Of a stretch of DNA of 64,000 nt, positions 15,611-24,297 are shown one piece after another. This DNA is from a virus. The stretch lies in IMG/VR virus record IMGVR_UViG_3300026097_000805, positions 62,001 to 126,000 of that record; one strand, written 5' to 3'. The notes beneath the pieces are model-generated. The model was not told the DNA's origin and ran no database searches. It saw only the letters and a program-made list of their open reading frames with translations. Positions within the stretch are counted from its first letter, which is position 1; each line of letters begins with the position of its first letter. The translations under genes were made by a program, and so were the position numbers.

Positions 15611-17837
15611 CAACTTCCTCTCCAACACTTTCGAGGCGTAGTTCGCCATCAGCAACATCTATTTTTACACTGCCACCGTGCTTAAGATTGCCAAACAAAA
15701 GTTGTCTAGAAAGAGGACGCTTAATTTCGTTGTCGATAACACGTTGTAGTGGTCTTGCACCCATTTTCTTGTTAAAACCCTTATCGACTAGATAATCAAG
15801 TGCTTCGTCTGATACAGTAATACTAACACCTTTTCCAACTACCATTTCTTTAAGTTCAACTAGGAACTTGCCCACAATCTTAATCATAACTTCCTTGCCA
15901 AGTTTAGCAAAGGTTATTGTTCCGTCTAATCGATTACGGAATTCAGGTGCAAAGAATTTTTTCAGTTCAGTATCTTCGTATTCTTTATCAGTTTCGTCTG
16001 TAAAGCCAATAGTATTCTTTTCTGCTTCCTGTGCGCCTAAATTAGTTGTTAGGATAAGAACACAATTACGGGCATCTGCTTCCTTGCCATTAGATCCAGT
16101 AATTTTACCATTGTCCATAACTTGTAGTAAAATTTGTGAAACATCAGGGTGTGCTTTCTCGATTTCGTCCAGCAATAATACACAGTTAGGATTTTCTTGT
16201 AGTTTAGTTATAAGCAATCCGTTGTTTTCTTCATACCCTACATAGCCCGGAGGAGATCCGATTAGTTTAGCAACAGCATGCTTTTCTTGATATTCGCTCA
16301 TATCAAAACGTACAAGTTTTACACCTAAGTTATTAGCAAGAGCTTTAGCTGTCTCCGTTTTACCTGTACCAGTCGGACCCATAAACACAAAACTGCCAAT
16401 TGGTTTATCATCCGGTTTCAAACCAGCTTGTGCTACAAGAATTTTATCTACAATACTTTCGATAGCTGTGTCCTGACCGTAAACAACACCTTTCAAATTC
16501 TTTTCAAGATTTACAAGATTTTCTGTTTCACGTTCTGCAACTTGCTCCTCAGGTAAATTTATAGTCTTTGCAAGTTCAAATTCAATTTCTTTTTCGCTAA
16601 CAATTTTTTCATCAACAGGGTCTTTTAGATTAAATCTTGAACACGCCTGGTCAATTAGATCAATTGCTTTGTCAGGAAGTTTTTTATCAGATTGATATTT
16701 TACACTTAACTTAACAGCCGCTTCTATAGCATCGTCAGTAATTGTTGTATTATGGTAGTCTTCATAATACTTTTTAATACCTTGCAAAATATCGTTAGCT
16801 ACTTCTGGGCTCGGCTCGTCTACGGTCACACGCTGGAAGCGACGCATCAGCGCACGATCCTTTTCAAAGTATTTGCGATATTCTTCCCAGGTAGTACTAG
16901 CAACAACTTTTAAGTCGCCTTTTGTAAGAGCAGGCTTTAACATATTTGCTAGATCGTTTGAACTATTTTGTCCACCAGCGCCGGCACCGTTCATCATGTG
17001 TGCTTCATCTACGAACATAATGGTTTTACCTTTTTTACGAAGTCCTGCAAGCACAAGTTTAAACCGTTCTTCAAAATCTCCGCGATATTTACTACCAGCT
17101 AACATAGCACCAATATCTAGATTGTAAACTTGATATTCGTTTAAAAATTCAGGAACATTTCCTTGTACGATGTTAAAAGCCATACCTTCAGCAATAGCTG
17201 TTTTACCAACACCTGGCTCGCCTACTAGTAGTACATTATTTTTACTACGGCGCCCTAGTGCAAGCGCAATACTATCAAGCTCTTCCGATCTTCCAATTAC
17301 AGGATCTATTCTATTACGTTTTACTTCATCATTTAAGTTAGTTGTGAATGAACGTAAAGCACGTTGTGCAGCGCCGCTGATCTCTTCATCTTCAATAATC
17401 TCTTCTACTTCATTATCTAAGTAATCTGCAAATTGTTCTTTGGTGACACCACCCTTTTGTAAGAAGTAGTAAGAGTGACTTTTCTTTTCTGATAACATAC
17501 TCATTGCAACATCGCATAGTTCTATATTATTTCTACCGGCAAACAATACTTGAGTAAATGCTCTATTTAAAACTCTTTCTACAGTTTGTGTTTTTTTAGG
17601 TTTAAATTTGGTTGTGTCTATTTTTATATCGTCTAAATTATTTTTCAAATAATGTTCTAAATTAGCTTTGATAAAATCAACGTCCGCACCATAACCTTTT
17701 AAAATATTAAAAAAGTTTTCACTGCACATCATGCTAAACAAAAGATGTTCTAATGTAACATATTCGTGTTTTAATTTTTGTGCATCTTTAACTGCTTTGT
17801 CAAATACTAATTGTAGCTCTTTGCTCGGTTCAACCAT
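15597..17837 (-). CDS. clpA: ClpA-type AAA+ unfoldase
   Basis: 746 aa, near E. coli ClpA length. Residues ~1-145 form a Clp N domain. D1 has Walker A GEPGVGKT near residue 206, and D2 has GPTGTGKT near 485 with LLDEIEKAHPD. There is no long ClpB middle coiled coil. Between the D2 ATPase motifs and FFAPEFRNRLD lies NTIGF, at the position of the ClpP-docking IGL/IGF loop (about residue 607), so it should pair with a ClpP. The phage encodes a ClpP at 57.9-58.5 kb. It unfolds proteins for degradation; targets are unknown. It overlaps deformylase by 8 bp and is probably co-transcribed with def and dnaJ. Confidence 0.93.
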   Translation of the reverse strand: MVEPSKELQLVFDKAVKDAQKLKHEYVTLEHLLFSMMCSENFFNILKGYGADVDFIKANLEHYLKNNLDDIKIDTTKFKPKKTQTVERVLNRAFTQVLFAGRNNIELCDVAMSMLSEKKSHSYYFLQKGGVTKEQFADYLDNEVEEIIEDEEISGAAQRALRSFTTNLNDEVKRNRIDPVIGRSEELDSIALALGRRSKNNVLLVGEPGVGKTAIAEGMAFNIVQGNVPEFLNEYQVYNLDIGAMLAGSKYRGDFEERFKLVLAGLRKKGKTIMFVDEAHMMNGAGAGGQNSSNDLANMLKPALTKGDLKVVASTTWEEYRKYFEKDRALMRRFQRVTVDEPSPEVANDILQGIKKYYEDYHNTTITDDAIEAAVKLSVKYQSDKKLPDKAIDLIDQACSRFNLKDPVDEKIVSEKEIEFELAKTINLPEEQVAERETENLVNLEKNLKGVVYGQDTAIESIVDKILVAQAGLKPDDKPIGSFVFMGPTGTGKTETAKALANNLGVKLVRFDMSEYQEKHAVAKLIGSPPGYVGYEENNGLLITKLQENPNCVLLLDEIEKAHPDVSQILLQVMDNGKITGSNGKEADARNCVLILTTNLGAQEAEKNTIGFTDETDKEYEDTELKKFFAPEFRNRLDGTITFAKLGKEVMIKIVGKFLVELKEMVVGKGVSITVSDEALDYLVDKGFNKKMGARPLQRVIDNEIKRPLSRQLLFGNLKHGGSVKIDVADGELRLESVGEEVVANS

Positions 17838-18336
17838 TTATTAACCTCTTTTGTTTTTCTAGCTTTTTGTTAGCCATTGCTAATTTTAATTTCGATACTC
17901 TATCAGTGAAAGTGACACCGTTAAGATGGTCATACTCATGCAAAAAGCATCTAGCATCTATTCCACTAAATTCTATTATACATTCTTTTGCGTCTAAGTC
18001 AAGAAATTGTGCAATTATTTTACTAGGTCTCTTGACATGTAATACTAATCCTGGATAACTTAGACACCCTTCTGGTCCGTTAACAGTCTCTTCATCTACT
18101 TCTAAAATCACAGGATTAATGATAGCAAATGGCTTTTTAATTTCAGGGTGTTCGATCGGACGCATCACAAAGATTTGTGCATCTAAACCTACTTGATTTG
18201 CACTCAACCCAATACCGTTTTGTGCCATCATAATCTCACACATCTTTCCAGATATATCCACAGCATCTAAAGTATCAAAATTAAAAGGCTTAACAGATTT
18301 ATCAAGCCATTCATCGGGTGCTTTAACTAATTGCAT
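17830..18336 (-). CDS. def: Peptide deformylase
   Basis: 168 aa; removes N-formyl groups from nascent proteins. All three motifs are intact: [10 protein letters not shown] (residues 41-50), EGCLSYPG (metal Cys91) and HEYDHLNG (metal His133/His137, catalytic Glu134). The usual HEXDH is complete. Located between clpA and dnaJ with 8- and 14-bp overlaps. Phage deformylases are known from marine myoviruses. The window also has an initiator-like tRNA. Confidence 0.95.
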   Translation of the reverse strand: MQLVKAPDEWLDKSVKPFNFDTLDAVDISGKMCEIMMAQNGIGLSANQVGLDAQIFVMRPIEHPEIKKPFAIINPVILEVDEETVNGPEGCLSYPGLVLHVKRPSKIIAQFLDLDAKECIIEFSGIDARCFLHEYDHLNGVTFTDRVSKLKLAMANKKLEKQKRLING

Positions 18337-19141
18337 TTTTTATTTCCTCTATTTTGTCAAGTAAGTCTTTGTCTTCGATTTTTGGAATATTTGCATCTAT
18401 TTTTATGTATAAATTTCCCTTCCTACCTGTATTTACATTAGGAACACCGTGACCTGCGATACTAAAGGTAGTTCCTGGTTTTGTTCCTTTGGGCACATTT
18501 AAATTTAGCAAATTTCCTGCTGGCGATTCTATTACTATCTCTGTCCCTAATAGTAAGTCGAAGACTGATATTTTTTTTGTAGTTGTAAGATTGTCTTCTG
18601 TGCGTTTCCATATTGAGTTTGGAGGTATCCGAATTTTTAAATTTAAGTTGCCTTTTGGTATATTTGAAAATGTGTCATCTCCGTATCCTGCGAAATTTAT
18701 CACATCGCCGTCTTTCACTCCTGGAGGAATCTTAACATCTAAAAATTGTTGCTTACCGCTAGGCAGTTTATAAGCAATACTTACACCTCTACCTGTAAAG
18801 ATATCTATAAAATCTAAGTTGTATTGAATTTGTATATCTTTATTTTTTCGTATACTATTATGTCTCGGTCCTCCAAAACCAAAAACTTGAGAAAATACGT
18901 CTTCAAAATTATGCATATTATGCATATTAGATGTGTTAAAATTTCCTTGATGACTAGGACTGTCGTATTGCTTACGTTTTGTAGGATCTTTCAAGACATC
19001 ATAAGCTTCGTTCACTTGCTGCAATTTTTCTGCAGATCCGCCACGATCGGGATGATGCTTCATCGCAAGCTTGCGGTAAGCTTTTTTAATATCATCTTGA
19101 GAGGCGGTTTTACCTACGCCTAGGATAGAATAATAGTCCAT
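18323..19141 (-). CDS. dnaJ: DnaJ/CbpA-type co-chaperone
   Basis: About 272 aa. The J domain begins [11 protein letters not shown] (reason for choosing 19141 over an ATG 24 nt earlier) and has the essential HPD (KHHPDRGGS). A Gly/Asn-rich linker with an MHNMHNF segment follows, then two C-terminal substrate-binding domains ([10 protein letters not shown] and [10 protein letters not shown] repeats). The Cys-rich zinc domain is absent, so it is a class II J protein. It stimulates Hsp70 ATPase; no phage DnaK is seen, so host DnaK is the likely partner. A GGTAAATA late-like element lies 6 nt upstream. Confidence 0.93.
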   Translation of the reverse strand: MDYYSILGVGKTASQDDIKKAYRKLAMKHHPDRGGSAEKLQQVNEAYDVLKDPTKRKQYDSPSHQGNFNTSNMHNMHNFEDVFSQVFGFGGPRHNSIRKNKDIQIQYNLDFIDIFTGRGVSIAYKLPSGKQQFLDVKIPPGVKDGDVINFAGYGDDTFSNIPKGNLNLKIRIPPNSIWKRTEDNLTTTKKISVFDLLLGTEIVIESPAGNLLNLNVPKGTKPGTTFSIAGHGVPNVNTGRKGNLYIKIDANIPKIEDKDLLDKIEEIKNAIS

Positions 19142-19184
19142 ACAGTTATTTACCGCATGGACCATTGTGTAAAGTTAGTACTGA

Positions 19185-19532
19185 TTATTCTTTAGGCTTG
19201 CTCTTACCTTTAATTGCATCAGCGCCAAAGAATGCTGCAACCAACGCAGAGATAGCAACAAAATATGTAGGCGCAATATCACCAATAATCTGTGCAGCAT
19301 TGTCTGCTCCTAATAGAGATGTTGCAACAATAGTAAATGGATATAGTAGCATACCAAATAGTGCAAACCAAGTCATGTTGCGCATTGCATCACGCTGTGC
19401 ATCTTGATCTTCTAGAGCCTTTCTTTTGAACTCTAGATGCATTTCCATTTCTTCTTTTGAAATATGTCCGTCACCATTTGTGTCAATACCCTCTACAGCT
19501 GATGCGTCAATTGTTTTCTTTTCGTCTGCCAT
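19185..19532 (-). CDS. EF-hand membrane protein
   Basis: 115 aa. Residues ~17-30 are a canonical calcium-binding loop (DTNGDGHISKEE). Two transmembrane helices follow (about 52-72 and 88-107) and a short basic tail. Calcium-responsive membrane protein; its position beside endolysin and spanin-like genes makes a holin or lysis-control role possible, but this is unproven. Confidence 0.65.
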   Translation of the reverse strand: MADEKKTIDASAVEGIDTNGDGHISKEEMEMHLEFKRKALEDQDAQRDAMRNMTWFALFGMLLYPFTIVATSLLGADNAAQIIGDIAPTYFVAISALVAAFFGADAIKGKSKPKE

Positions 19533-19813
19533 TAGTCTTTCCCCTCTAGTTTAGCAATGCGAGCTTCTAGCTCATCAATCTTTGAAGTTATTTTAGGATA
19601 CTTTATACGCCATGCGGTTGGATCGTTTTGAAGCCAAGTCCATCCCCAACGCATTGCAAGATATTCTAGTGTACTGTCAAACTTTTGTACGCCCCATATT
19701 GCCATTCTTGTATCTTTGAACCAGAACAAAAATGCTGCACCAAATAGTGAACCAGCAATACTAGTATAAATCCACAGACGGTCGCCTGCCATCTGTTGTA
19801 TCATTTCCCACAT
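19532..19813 (-). CDS. Small membrane protein next to lysis genes
   Basis: 93 aa, one strong transmembrane segment at about residues 17-33, then a Trp-rich amphipathic stretch and a C-terminal coiled coil (KIDELEARIAKLEGK). AGAGGGG lies upstream of the ATG, with a late promoter at 19846-19839. Possibly holin or spanin accessory; not assigned. Confidence 0.6.
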   Translation of the reverse strand: MWEMIQQMAGDRLWIYTSIAGSLFGAAFLFWFKDTRMAIWGVQKFDSTLEYLAMRWGWTWLQNDPTAWRIKYPKITSKIDELEARIAKLEGKD

Positions 19814-19838
19814 ACTAACCCCTCTTGTTAACTATGTG

Positions 19839-19846
19839 TATTTATC
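19839..19846 (-). promoter_or_regulatory. T4-type late promoter
   Basis: GATAAATA on the minus strand, 26 bp before the 93-aa membrane protein gene; would express it and the EF-hand gene late. Confidence 0.6.
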
Positions 19847-19890
19847 TTACAATGCTAATAGCACTGAACATGGACAGAGAAGGAGGAAGT

Positions 19891-20346
19891 TTAGAATATC
19901 TTGAAAAAAGATTGGTCTTTGGTCTCTGTTTGTTCTTCGATCTCTTTTTGAGCGTCTTCGATGCCGGCATTGGCAGCATCAAGTGCTTCGTTCGCGTTCT
20001 TGTAGTAGTTTTCGTATGCAGCAATAATTGCTTGCTGTTGTTGAATGTATGCTCTAATGCTAGAGAAGTTTAATGAGATATTTTCGTAGCCTTCGTCTGT
20101 TAGCGCAAAGAACACAACTGGACGTCCTGTAGCTTCAATTTCAGCTACCTTTTCTTCGAAGTTTTCAGGAGTGAGTAGTACCCATTCTACATCCTTCATG
20201 CGAATGCCATCTGCATTTGGAAGTACAAGTTCGGGTTTGTCTACAGGTTTAGCACTAACCTCAATCTTCTGAGGCATGCTGGTACAACCGCTAAGGATTG
20301 CTAGGATCAGTCCAAAGCCAAGGACATTCTTTATTAAATTGGTCAC
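19891..20346 (-). CDS. Lipoprotein, possible outer-membrane spanin (Rz1-like)
   Basis: About 151 aa with a type II signal sequence and lipobox L-S-G-C (Cys near residue 21), so probably anchored in the outer membrane. The C-terminal ~60 residues form a coiled coil. The start is a GTG at 20346 with AAAGGAGG 9-10 nt upstream. Its 5' end overlaps the 3' end of the Rz-like gene by 56 bp, the overlapped architecture seen in Rz/Rz1 pairs, although it is longer than a typical Rz1. Confidence 0.65.
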   Translation of the reverse strand: MTNLIKNVLGFGLILAILSGCTSMPQKIEVSAKPVDKPELVLPNADGIRMKDVEWVLLTPENFEEKVAEIEATGRPVVFFALTDEGYENISLNFSSIRAYIQQQQAIIAAYENYYKNANEALDAANAGIEDAQKEIEEQTETKDQSFFKIF

Positions 20347-20752
20347 CGCTTGTTGCCTCCTTTTCTTTGTCTGTTAGTTCTGCGCCTGCTAGTATTTCAA
20401 AACATCTGCCTGCGTTAACTGTGCCTCTGTTTACTAGTCTTTCTACTAATCCAGGTTTCCCTGCGCCTAGCACAGCCAAGTCGTGTTTTGCAAGTTTATC
20501 TGCTAGTACGTTGTTTTGCGCACGTATAGCAGCAAACTCTTGATTAACACGATTTAGCTCTTGGTTTGCCTTTGCGAAATCAGCCTGCAAAGTCGAAACA
20601 GCCTCTTCACTTATAGCTACTGCTGTTTCTAACTTTGCATTGTTTTGATTAAGGATAGCAATGCGTTCTTGTGTATCGTTATAATACCAATAGAACGCAC
20701 CGCATAAAACTAGCATCATCATTGCCATTGCACCTGCTAGTTTCATTCCCAT
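20291..20752 (-). CDS. Inner-membrane spanin-like protein (Rz-like)
   Basis: About 153 aa: a single N-terminal transmembrane helix (roughly residues 4-22) followed by a long heptad-rich coiled coil (residues ~30-95) and a Cys-containing C-terminus. This topology matches i-spanins. It follows the endolysin directly; starts at 20752 or 20746 are both possible, an upstream one being inside the endolysin gene. Confidence 0.65.
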   Translation of the reverse strand: MGMKLAGAMAMMMLVLCGAFYWYYNDTQERIAILNQNNAKLETAVAISEEAVSTLQADFAKANQELNRVNQEFAAIRAQNNVLADKLAKHDLAVLGAGKPGLVERLVNRGTVNAGRCFEILAGAELTDKEKEATSGDQFNKECPWLWTDPSNP

Positions 20753-20753
20753 T

Positions 20754-21629
20754 TTAGTCGTCCAATAGTTTCGCAAATGTAGCCGGACCTGCAATACCGT
20801 CTGCTGTGAGACCGTTTGCTGCCTGCCATTCTTTTAACGCACGTTCTGTGCCAGGACCAAATGCACCGTCTGCACTAATGCCTAGTGCTTCTTGCATGAT
20901 CTTAACACCTTCGCCACGTGAACCTTTGCGTAGTACACCGATGTCATCAATGATATCTTCTGCACTGTTGTCGTCCTCGCCTAAGTCTTCTACACTCATG
21001 CCTAGCACTTCCATTGCATGTGCATAGCGTCTCTGACGATCTTCTAGTCCAATAGTGCCGCCATTGATCTTTTTAGTCATACGCACAACATCATCACCGT
21101 CAGCAATGTCGTTTAGGTTTCTGCTTTCCCAGTACCAGCAAGCTGATTCAACTGCACCTGCAGGAGTTGCTACATATTCTGCGGCTTCCTCTGCGGTCAT
21201 GTCTACACTTGCGCCAAAGCGTGTGTAGTTTTCACGTCCAGTCAATTGCTTTAAGCCACGCCCGCGGAATCTCCAGCCATCACCTTCTTCAACGTTGCCC
21301 ATTTTGTACTTACGGAACTCGTCCATGTATACATAGTTTGCAATCATCTCTGGGTTGCGGTGATACTCGTCTGCATCACGCTTCGGAGCTTCACCAAAAT
21401 AGCGTCCAAACACTGCACGAAGTGCTTTTGCTGAATAGTTCAAGTTTTCTTCTAGGCGCTTAAATCCGCCTGATTCGTGAGCGCACTGGCTTAGAAAGTG
21501 TGCTACTCTACGTTCTGTAGTAATACCATATTTAGGTAAAATGTCACACAGTGCATCATACCAATCGTCTGCATCTGCTGAAATAATTTCAGCTAGATGT
21601 TCTTTTGTAAAATCAAATTCAAAGCTCAT
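20754..21629 (-). CDS. Endolysin, GH19-like with peptidoglycan-binding domain
   Basis: 291 aa. Residues ~1-210 resemble GH19 (chitinase/lysozyme-like) phage endolysins, with a putative catalytic Glu in AHESGGF (Glu52), the DGWRFRGRGLKQLTG block and KINGGTIGLEDRQRRY. Residues ~230-290 form a PG_binding_1 domain (LRKGSRGEGVKIMQ...DGIAGPATFAKL). No signal peptide, so release would need a holin or similar. It cleaves host peptidoglycan at lysis and precedes the spanin-like pair. Confidence 0.9.
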   Translation of the reverse strand: MSFEFDFTKEHLAEIISADADDWYDALCDILPKYGITTERRVAHFLSQCAHESGGFKRLEENLNYSAKALRAVFGRYFGEAPKRDADEYHRNPEMIANYVYMDEFRKYKMGNVEEGDGWRFRGRGLKQLTGRENYTRFGASVDMTAEEAAEYVATPAGAVESACWYWESRNLNDIADGDDVVRMTKKINGGTIGLEDRQRRYAHAMEVLGMSVEDLGEDDNSAEDIIDDIGVLRKGSRGEGVKIMQEALGISADGAFGPGTERALKEWQAANGLTADGIAGPATFAKLLDD

Positions 21630-21783
21630 CTTTTGTATCCTTTAGGTTTGTACATTTTTTACATCTGCAAGACTTGCAGACTACAACTTCATTTATGCCA
21701 AGTTCGTCGGCTTGCACTTTCATCTTAGCGTCAGTACCACAATGTGATTCTCTACCACAATTTTCACAGAATGTTGTACCCAT
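21619..21783 (-). CDS. 54-aa zinc-ribbon protein
   Basis: Small protein with Cys pairs C-E-N-C and C-K-S-C-R-C-K-K-C, a likely zinc ribbon. It ends 11 bp inside the endolysin start and starts next to the stop of the upstream gene; GAAAGG precedes it. Function unknown, possibly regulatory. Confidence 0.55.
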   Translation of the reverse strand: MGTTFCENCGRESHCGTDAKMKVQADELGINEVVVCKSCRCKKCTNLKDTKDEL

Positions 21784-21789
21784 ATTTAT

Positions 21790-22503
21790 TTACAGCCTTT
21801 CAACTACCAATGTTTTTCCGGCGTTTTCGAATGTTAATTTTTGGCCGTATTTGGTTATGTTATAATCACCTATATATTTAGATAGAAAAATTATCTCGGC
21901 AAATTCATTTACATTAATACTTTCAGCGAGTGATTCTATTGTTTCGACTGTATCTCCAAAATCTACAAAACGGAAATTTAGTGGATCTGCATACTTTTTA
22001 TTGATTGTTAGAATGTCATCTGACATATCTACACTTTCTAGATAGCTTCTATTAAAGAAGTTTTTATAGTTTTCTAGATTTGATTCATTTACTTTAACAC
22101 CATAGTTATCAGGGTCTAATGGAACCTCTTCGTCAAGTGCTATCTGTGTTGCCGATTGGCTGCGCCAATTCTTATAATAGCGGAATTTAATATCATCTAA
22201 ATCTGCTAGCTTAGATACACCATCTACGATTTCCATTATGTTTTCAGTTGCGCCACGTTCTCTTTGCAGTTCTACAAATACTTTATAAGTACCGTCTTTT
22301 TGTTCTCCTGTAGTTGCATCTGCGTCTAGAACAAAACTGTATCCTGATTCTAAGAACTTTACAAGATCATCAGCGGGTGCTTTATCTTTGACACTAAAGC
22401 TAATAGTAATGATATTTTTATCATCACCCATTTTGCTTGCAAAACTATCAATTTCAAAGATGTGATATACTAGATCTTTTAAGTCGCCTGCTCTAAGTCC
22501 CAT
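21790..22503 (-). CDS. Conserved T4-like phage protein (237 aa)
   Basis: Starts MGLRAGDLKDLVYHIFEID, an N-terminus I associate with a conserved structural protein of marine T4-like phages. The rest is mixed alpha/beta and acidic. It lies directly behind the 186-aa gene in a late operon. Function not established. Confidence 0.6.
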   Translation of the reverse strand: MGLRAGDLKDLVYHIFEIDSFASKMGDDKNIITISFSVKDKAPADDLVKFLESGYSFVLDADATTGEQKDGTYKVFVELQRERGATENIMEIVDGVSKLADLDDIKFRYYKNWRSQSATQIALDEEVPLDPDNYGVKVNESNLENYKNFFNRSYLESVDMSDDILTINKKYADPLNFRFVDFGDTVETIESLAESINVNEFAEIIFLSKYIGDYNITKYGQKLTFENAGKTLVVERL

Positions 22504-22504
22504 A

Positions 22505-23065
22505 TTATATTGCTCCGTCTAATGGTAGTTCTCCACCGCCCGCTGGTGCCTCTCCCGGTGCAGGTGCTGCTGCCATATCTGCAGGTTGTGGAGCTACTTC
22601 TCCTGCTTGCGGAGTATCAGTAGCAGGTTCTAAACTTAGTTCTTCAATTTTAGAAGTCCCACCATAAACGTCTGCAATTAATTTTTTCGGCATTTTTATC
22701 TGCACCAACCAAATAGGATGTCGATCTAACTTACCTTTTTTTGAACCAGGACGAATGTCATCAGGTTCACGAATTTTTCTAGGTTTAATTACGTAATCTT
22801 TTTTATATCCAACTTTGCAATCATAATCGAGTAGTCTTTTGCCGCCCATAGGATCAGGCATTTTATTTCTGTCCCACATAAATGTGCATGTCACAAAATG
22901 TCTCGTTATTTTCGGACCAGCAGCTAATTCACCGTCTTGCCAATTTTCATAAACATAGACATCTAGCTCGTCTATAACTCTTTCAAAATCCTTCAGCACT
23001 TGAAATGCTGTGTTAGAGTCATAAATTCTTTCAATGTTTTGTACAATGTCAGCTGAATCTTGCAT
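22505..23065 (-). CDS. Conserved structural-type protein (186 aa)
   Basis: The core is beta-rich with a Pro/Ala-rich low-complexity tail (residues ~145-180). It is the first gene behind a late promoter (23099-23092) and forms a unit with the 237-aa gene. Probably a virion component by context; no catalytic motif. Confidence 0.55.
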   Translation of the reverse strand: MQDSADIVQNIERIYDSNTAFQVLKDFERVIDELDVYVYENWQDGELAAGPKITRHFVTCTFMWDRNKMPDPMGGKRLLDYDCKVGYKKDYVIKPRKIREPDDIRPGSKKGKLDRHPIWLVQIKMPKKLIADVYGGTSKIEELSLEPATDTPQAGEVAPQPADMAAAPAPGEAPAGGGELPLDGAI

Positions 23066-23091
23066 TTGGATATCCTATATTCTTACATACT

Positions 23092-23099
23092 TATTTATC
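23092..23099 (-). promoter_or_regulatory. T4-type late promoter
   Basis: GATAAATA on the minus strand, 27 bp before the 186-aa gene, in the divergent interval facing phoH. Confidence 0.6.
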
Positions 23100-23103
23100 G
23101 CAT

Positions 23104-23116
23104 GTTAATCATTAAC
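23104..23116. repeat. 13-bp palindrome in the phoH divergent interval
   Basis: GTTAATCATTAAC: 6-bp arms around one base, lying between the late promoter (-) and phoH (+). Could be an operator; no known binding protein assigned. Confidence 0.4.
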
Positions 23117-23215
23117 AATAAGTTTTTCTGCAGGACCTCTTAGCTAAATACTTTGTAGGGCAAATGCCCATCCGGCACAGTGTCCTATTTGAACCTAATC
23201 CATAAGGAGGACTTA

Positions 23216-23932
23216 ATGGGTGCAAAAAGAAAGTCTCGTCAGAGACAGGATAACTTCTCAAACGTTGTAAATATCAACACTTTCACTAAAAAACAATCAG
23301 TCCAGATACTTCCAAGAAATAGGAATCAAGAGCAATATGTACTAAAACTGTTAGACCCAAAGAAAGATATTGTCTTTGGTATTGGTCCTGCAGGCACAGG
23401 TAAAACACTGCTAGCAGTACAAGTTGCAGTAAAACTATTCAAAGAAGGCACAATCGACAAAATTATTGTGACAAGGCCAGCAGTTAGTGTAGACGAAGAT
23501 CTAGGATTTTTACCAGGCACACTAGAGCAGAAAATGGCACCATGGACCAGGCCAATTTTTGATGTATTAAGAGAGTACTTTAATGCAAAAGAAATCGAAG
23601 GCATGATCGAAGAAGGAATTATAGAAATAGCGCCTCTGGCATATATGAGAGGACGAACTTTTAAAAATAGTTTTATTCTAGCAGATGAGATGCAAAATGC
23701 AACCCCAAACCAAATGAAAATGCTTTTAACAAGATTAGGAGAAGGCTCAATGATGGCCGTTACAGGCGACCTAGCTCAAGCAGATAGGCTCAAGGATAAT
23801 GGTTTAATTGACTTCACTAAACTGTTAGAATCAAGCAATTCAGCCCATTTGGACATAGTCCACTTTGAACAAGGAGATATTGAAAGACACGAGGCAGTGA
23901 AAGAGGTACTAAAAGTTTACGGAGACGAATAA
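23216..23932 (+). CDS. phoH: PhoH-like ATPase
   Basis: 238 aa, plus strand, alone among minus-strand genes. P-loop GPAGTGKT near residue 62, then VTRPAVSVDEDLGFLPGTLEQKM, a conserved PhoH block, and ILADEMQNATPNQMKMLLTR with the Walker B acid. The start is set by AAGGAGG 6 nt before the ATG at 23216. PhoH is an auxiliary gene frequent in marine phages; its role in phosphate stress or RNA metabolism is uncertain. An intrinsic terminator lies 16 nt after the stop. Confidence 0.93.
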   Translation: MGAKRKSRQRQDNFSNVVNINTFTKKQSVQILPRNRNQEQYVLKLLDPKKDIVFGIGPAGTGKTLLAVQVAVKLFKEGTIDKIIVTRPAVSVDEDLGFLPGTLEQKMAPWTRPIFDVLREYFNAKEIEGMIEEGIIEIAPLAYMRGRTFKNSFILADEMQNATPNQMKMLLTRLGEGSMMAVTGDLAQADRLKDNGLIDFTKLLESSNSAHLDIVHFEQGDIERHEAVKEVLKVYGDE

Positions 23933-24297
23933 ACTCTTTCCCATGTATGTTCGGCAGTTAATTTAAAACTGCCGAACAATTTCTTCTCCCATTTTTCAGG
24001 TTCGATCATACTTAAAAATAATCCATCATTACCTTCATAAAGGTAGTACACATTTCCTACTACAGGATTAAAGTTACAACGAGCACTGTATACCATTTCG
24101 GTGTCTTCAGCAAGCCTGCATAGTCTAAAATACTCCTCCTTTAGTTGTTCGAATTTTGTTTCAAGTTGATGTGTAGCATTGACACCCCTCTCTTTTTTTC
24201 GGCCTATAACATCGGGCACAGTAAACGCCGGCGCACCTACATTAGTAGGATAATTCATTGACATAGGATTAGCAACTACATTGTCGGGTTTTTTCAT
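23917..24297 (-). CDS. DUF2452-like protein
   Basis: 126 aa; central Y-x-L-C-R-x-A, FNPVVGNVYYLYEGNDGLFLSMI and EPEKWEKK pattern resembles the DUF2452 family, whose function is unknown. It is convergent with phoH and overlaps its 3' end by 16 bp. Its codons also encode a 12-bp-arm hairpin that would terminate phoH transcripts. Confidence 0.65.
   Translation of the reverse strand: MKKPDNVVANPMSMNYPTNVGAPAFTVPDVIGRKKERGVNATHQLETKFEQLKEEYFRLCRLAEDTEMVYSARCNFNPVVGNVYYLYEGNDGLFLSMIEPEKWEKKLFGSFKLTAEHTWERVYSSP
23948..23978 (+). terminator. Intrinsic terminator of phoH inside the convergent gene
   Basis: Perfect 12-bp arms (TGTTCGGCAGTT and its complement) around a 7-nt loop, followed by ATTTCTT on the plus strand, 16 nt after the phoH stop. 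The hairpin lies within the coding sequence of the minus-strand DUF2452 gene. Confidence 0.75.

Noticed and set aside
14966-15658. Start of the ~214-aa hypothetical at 15658
   Set aside because: No ribosome site, and it would overlap clpA by 62 bp; a TTG at 15610 behind GGAGAGG fits better.
21783-21790. Late promoter AATAAATA at the start of the zinc-ribbon gene
   Set aside because: It overlaps the ATG itself, so it cannot drive that gene, and no other start is suitably placed.
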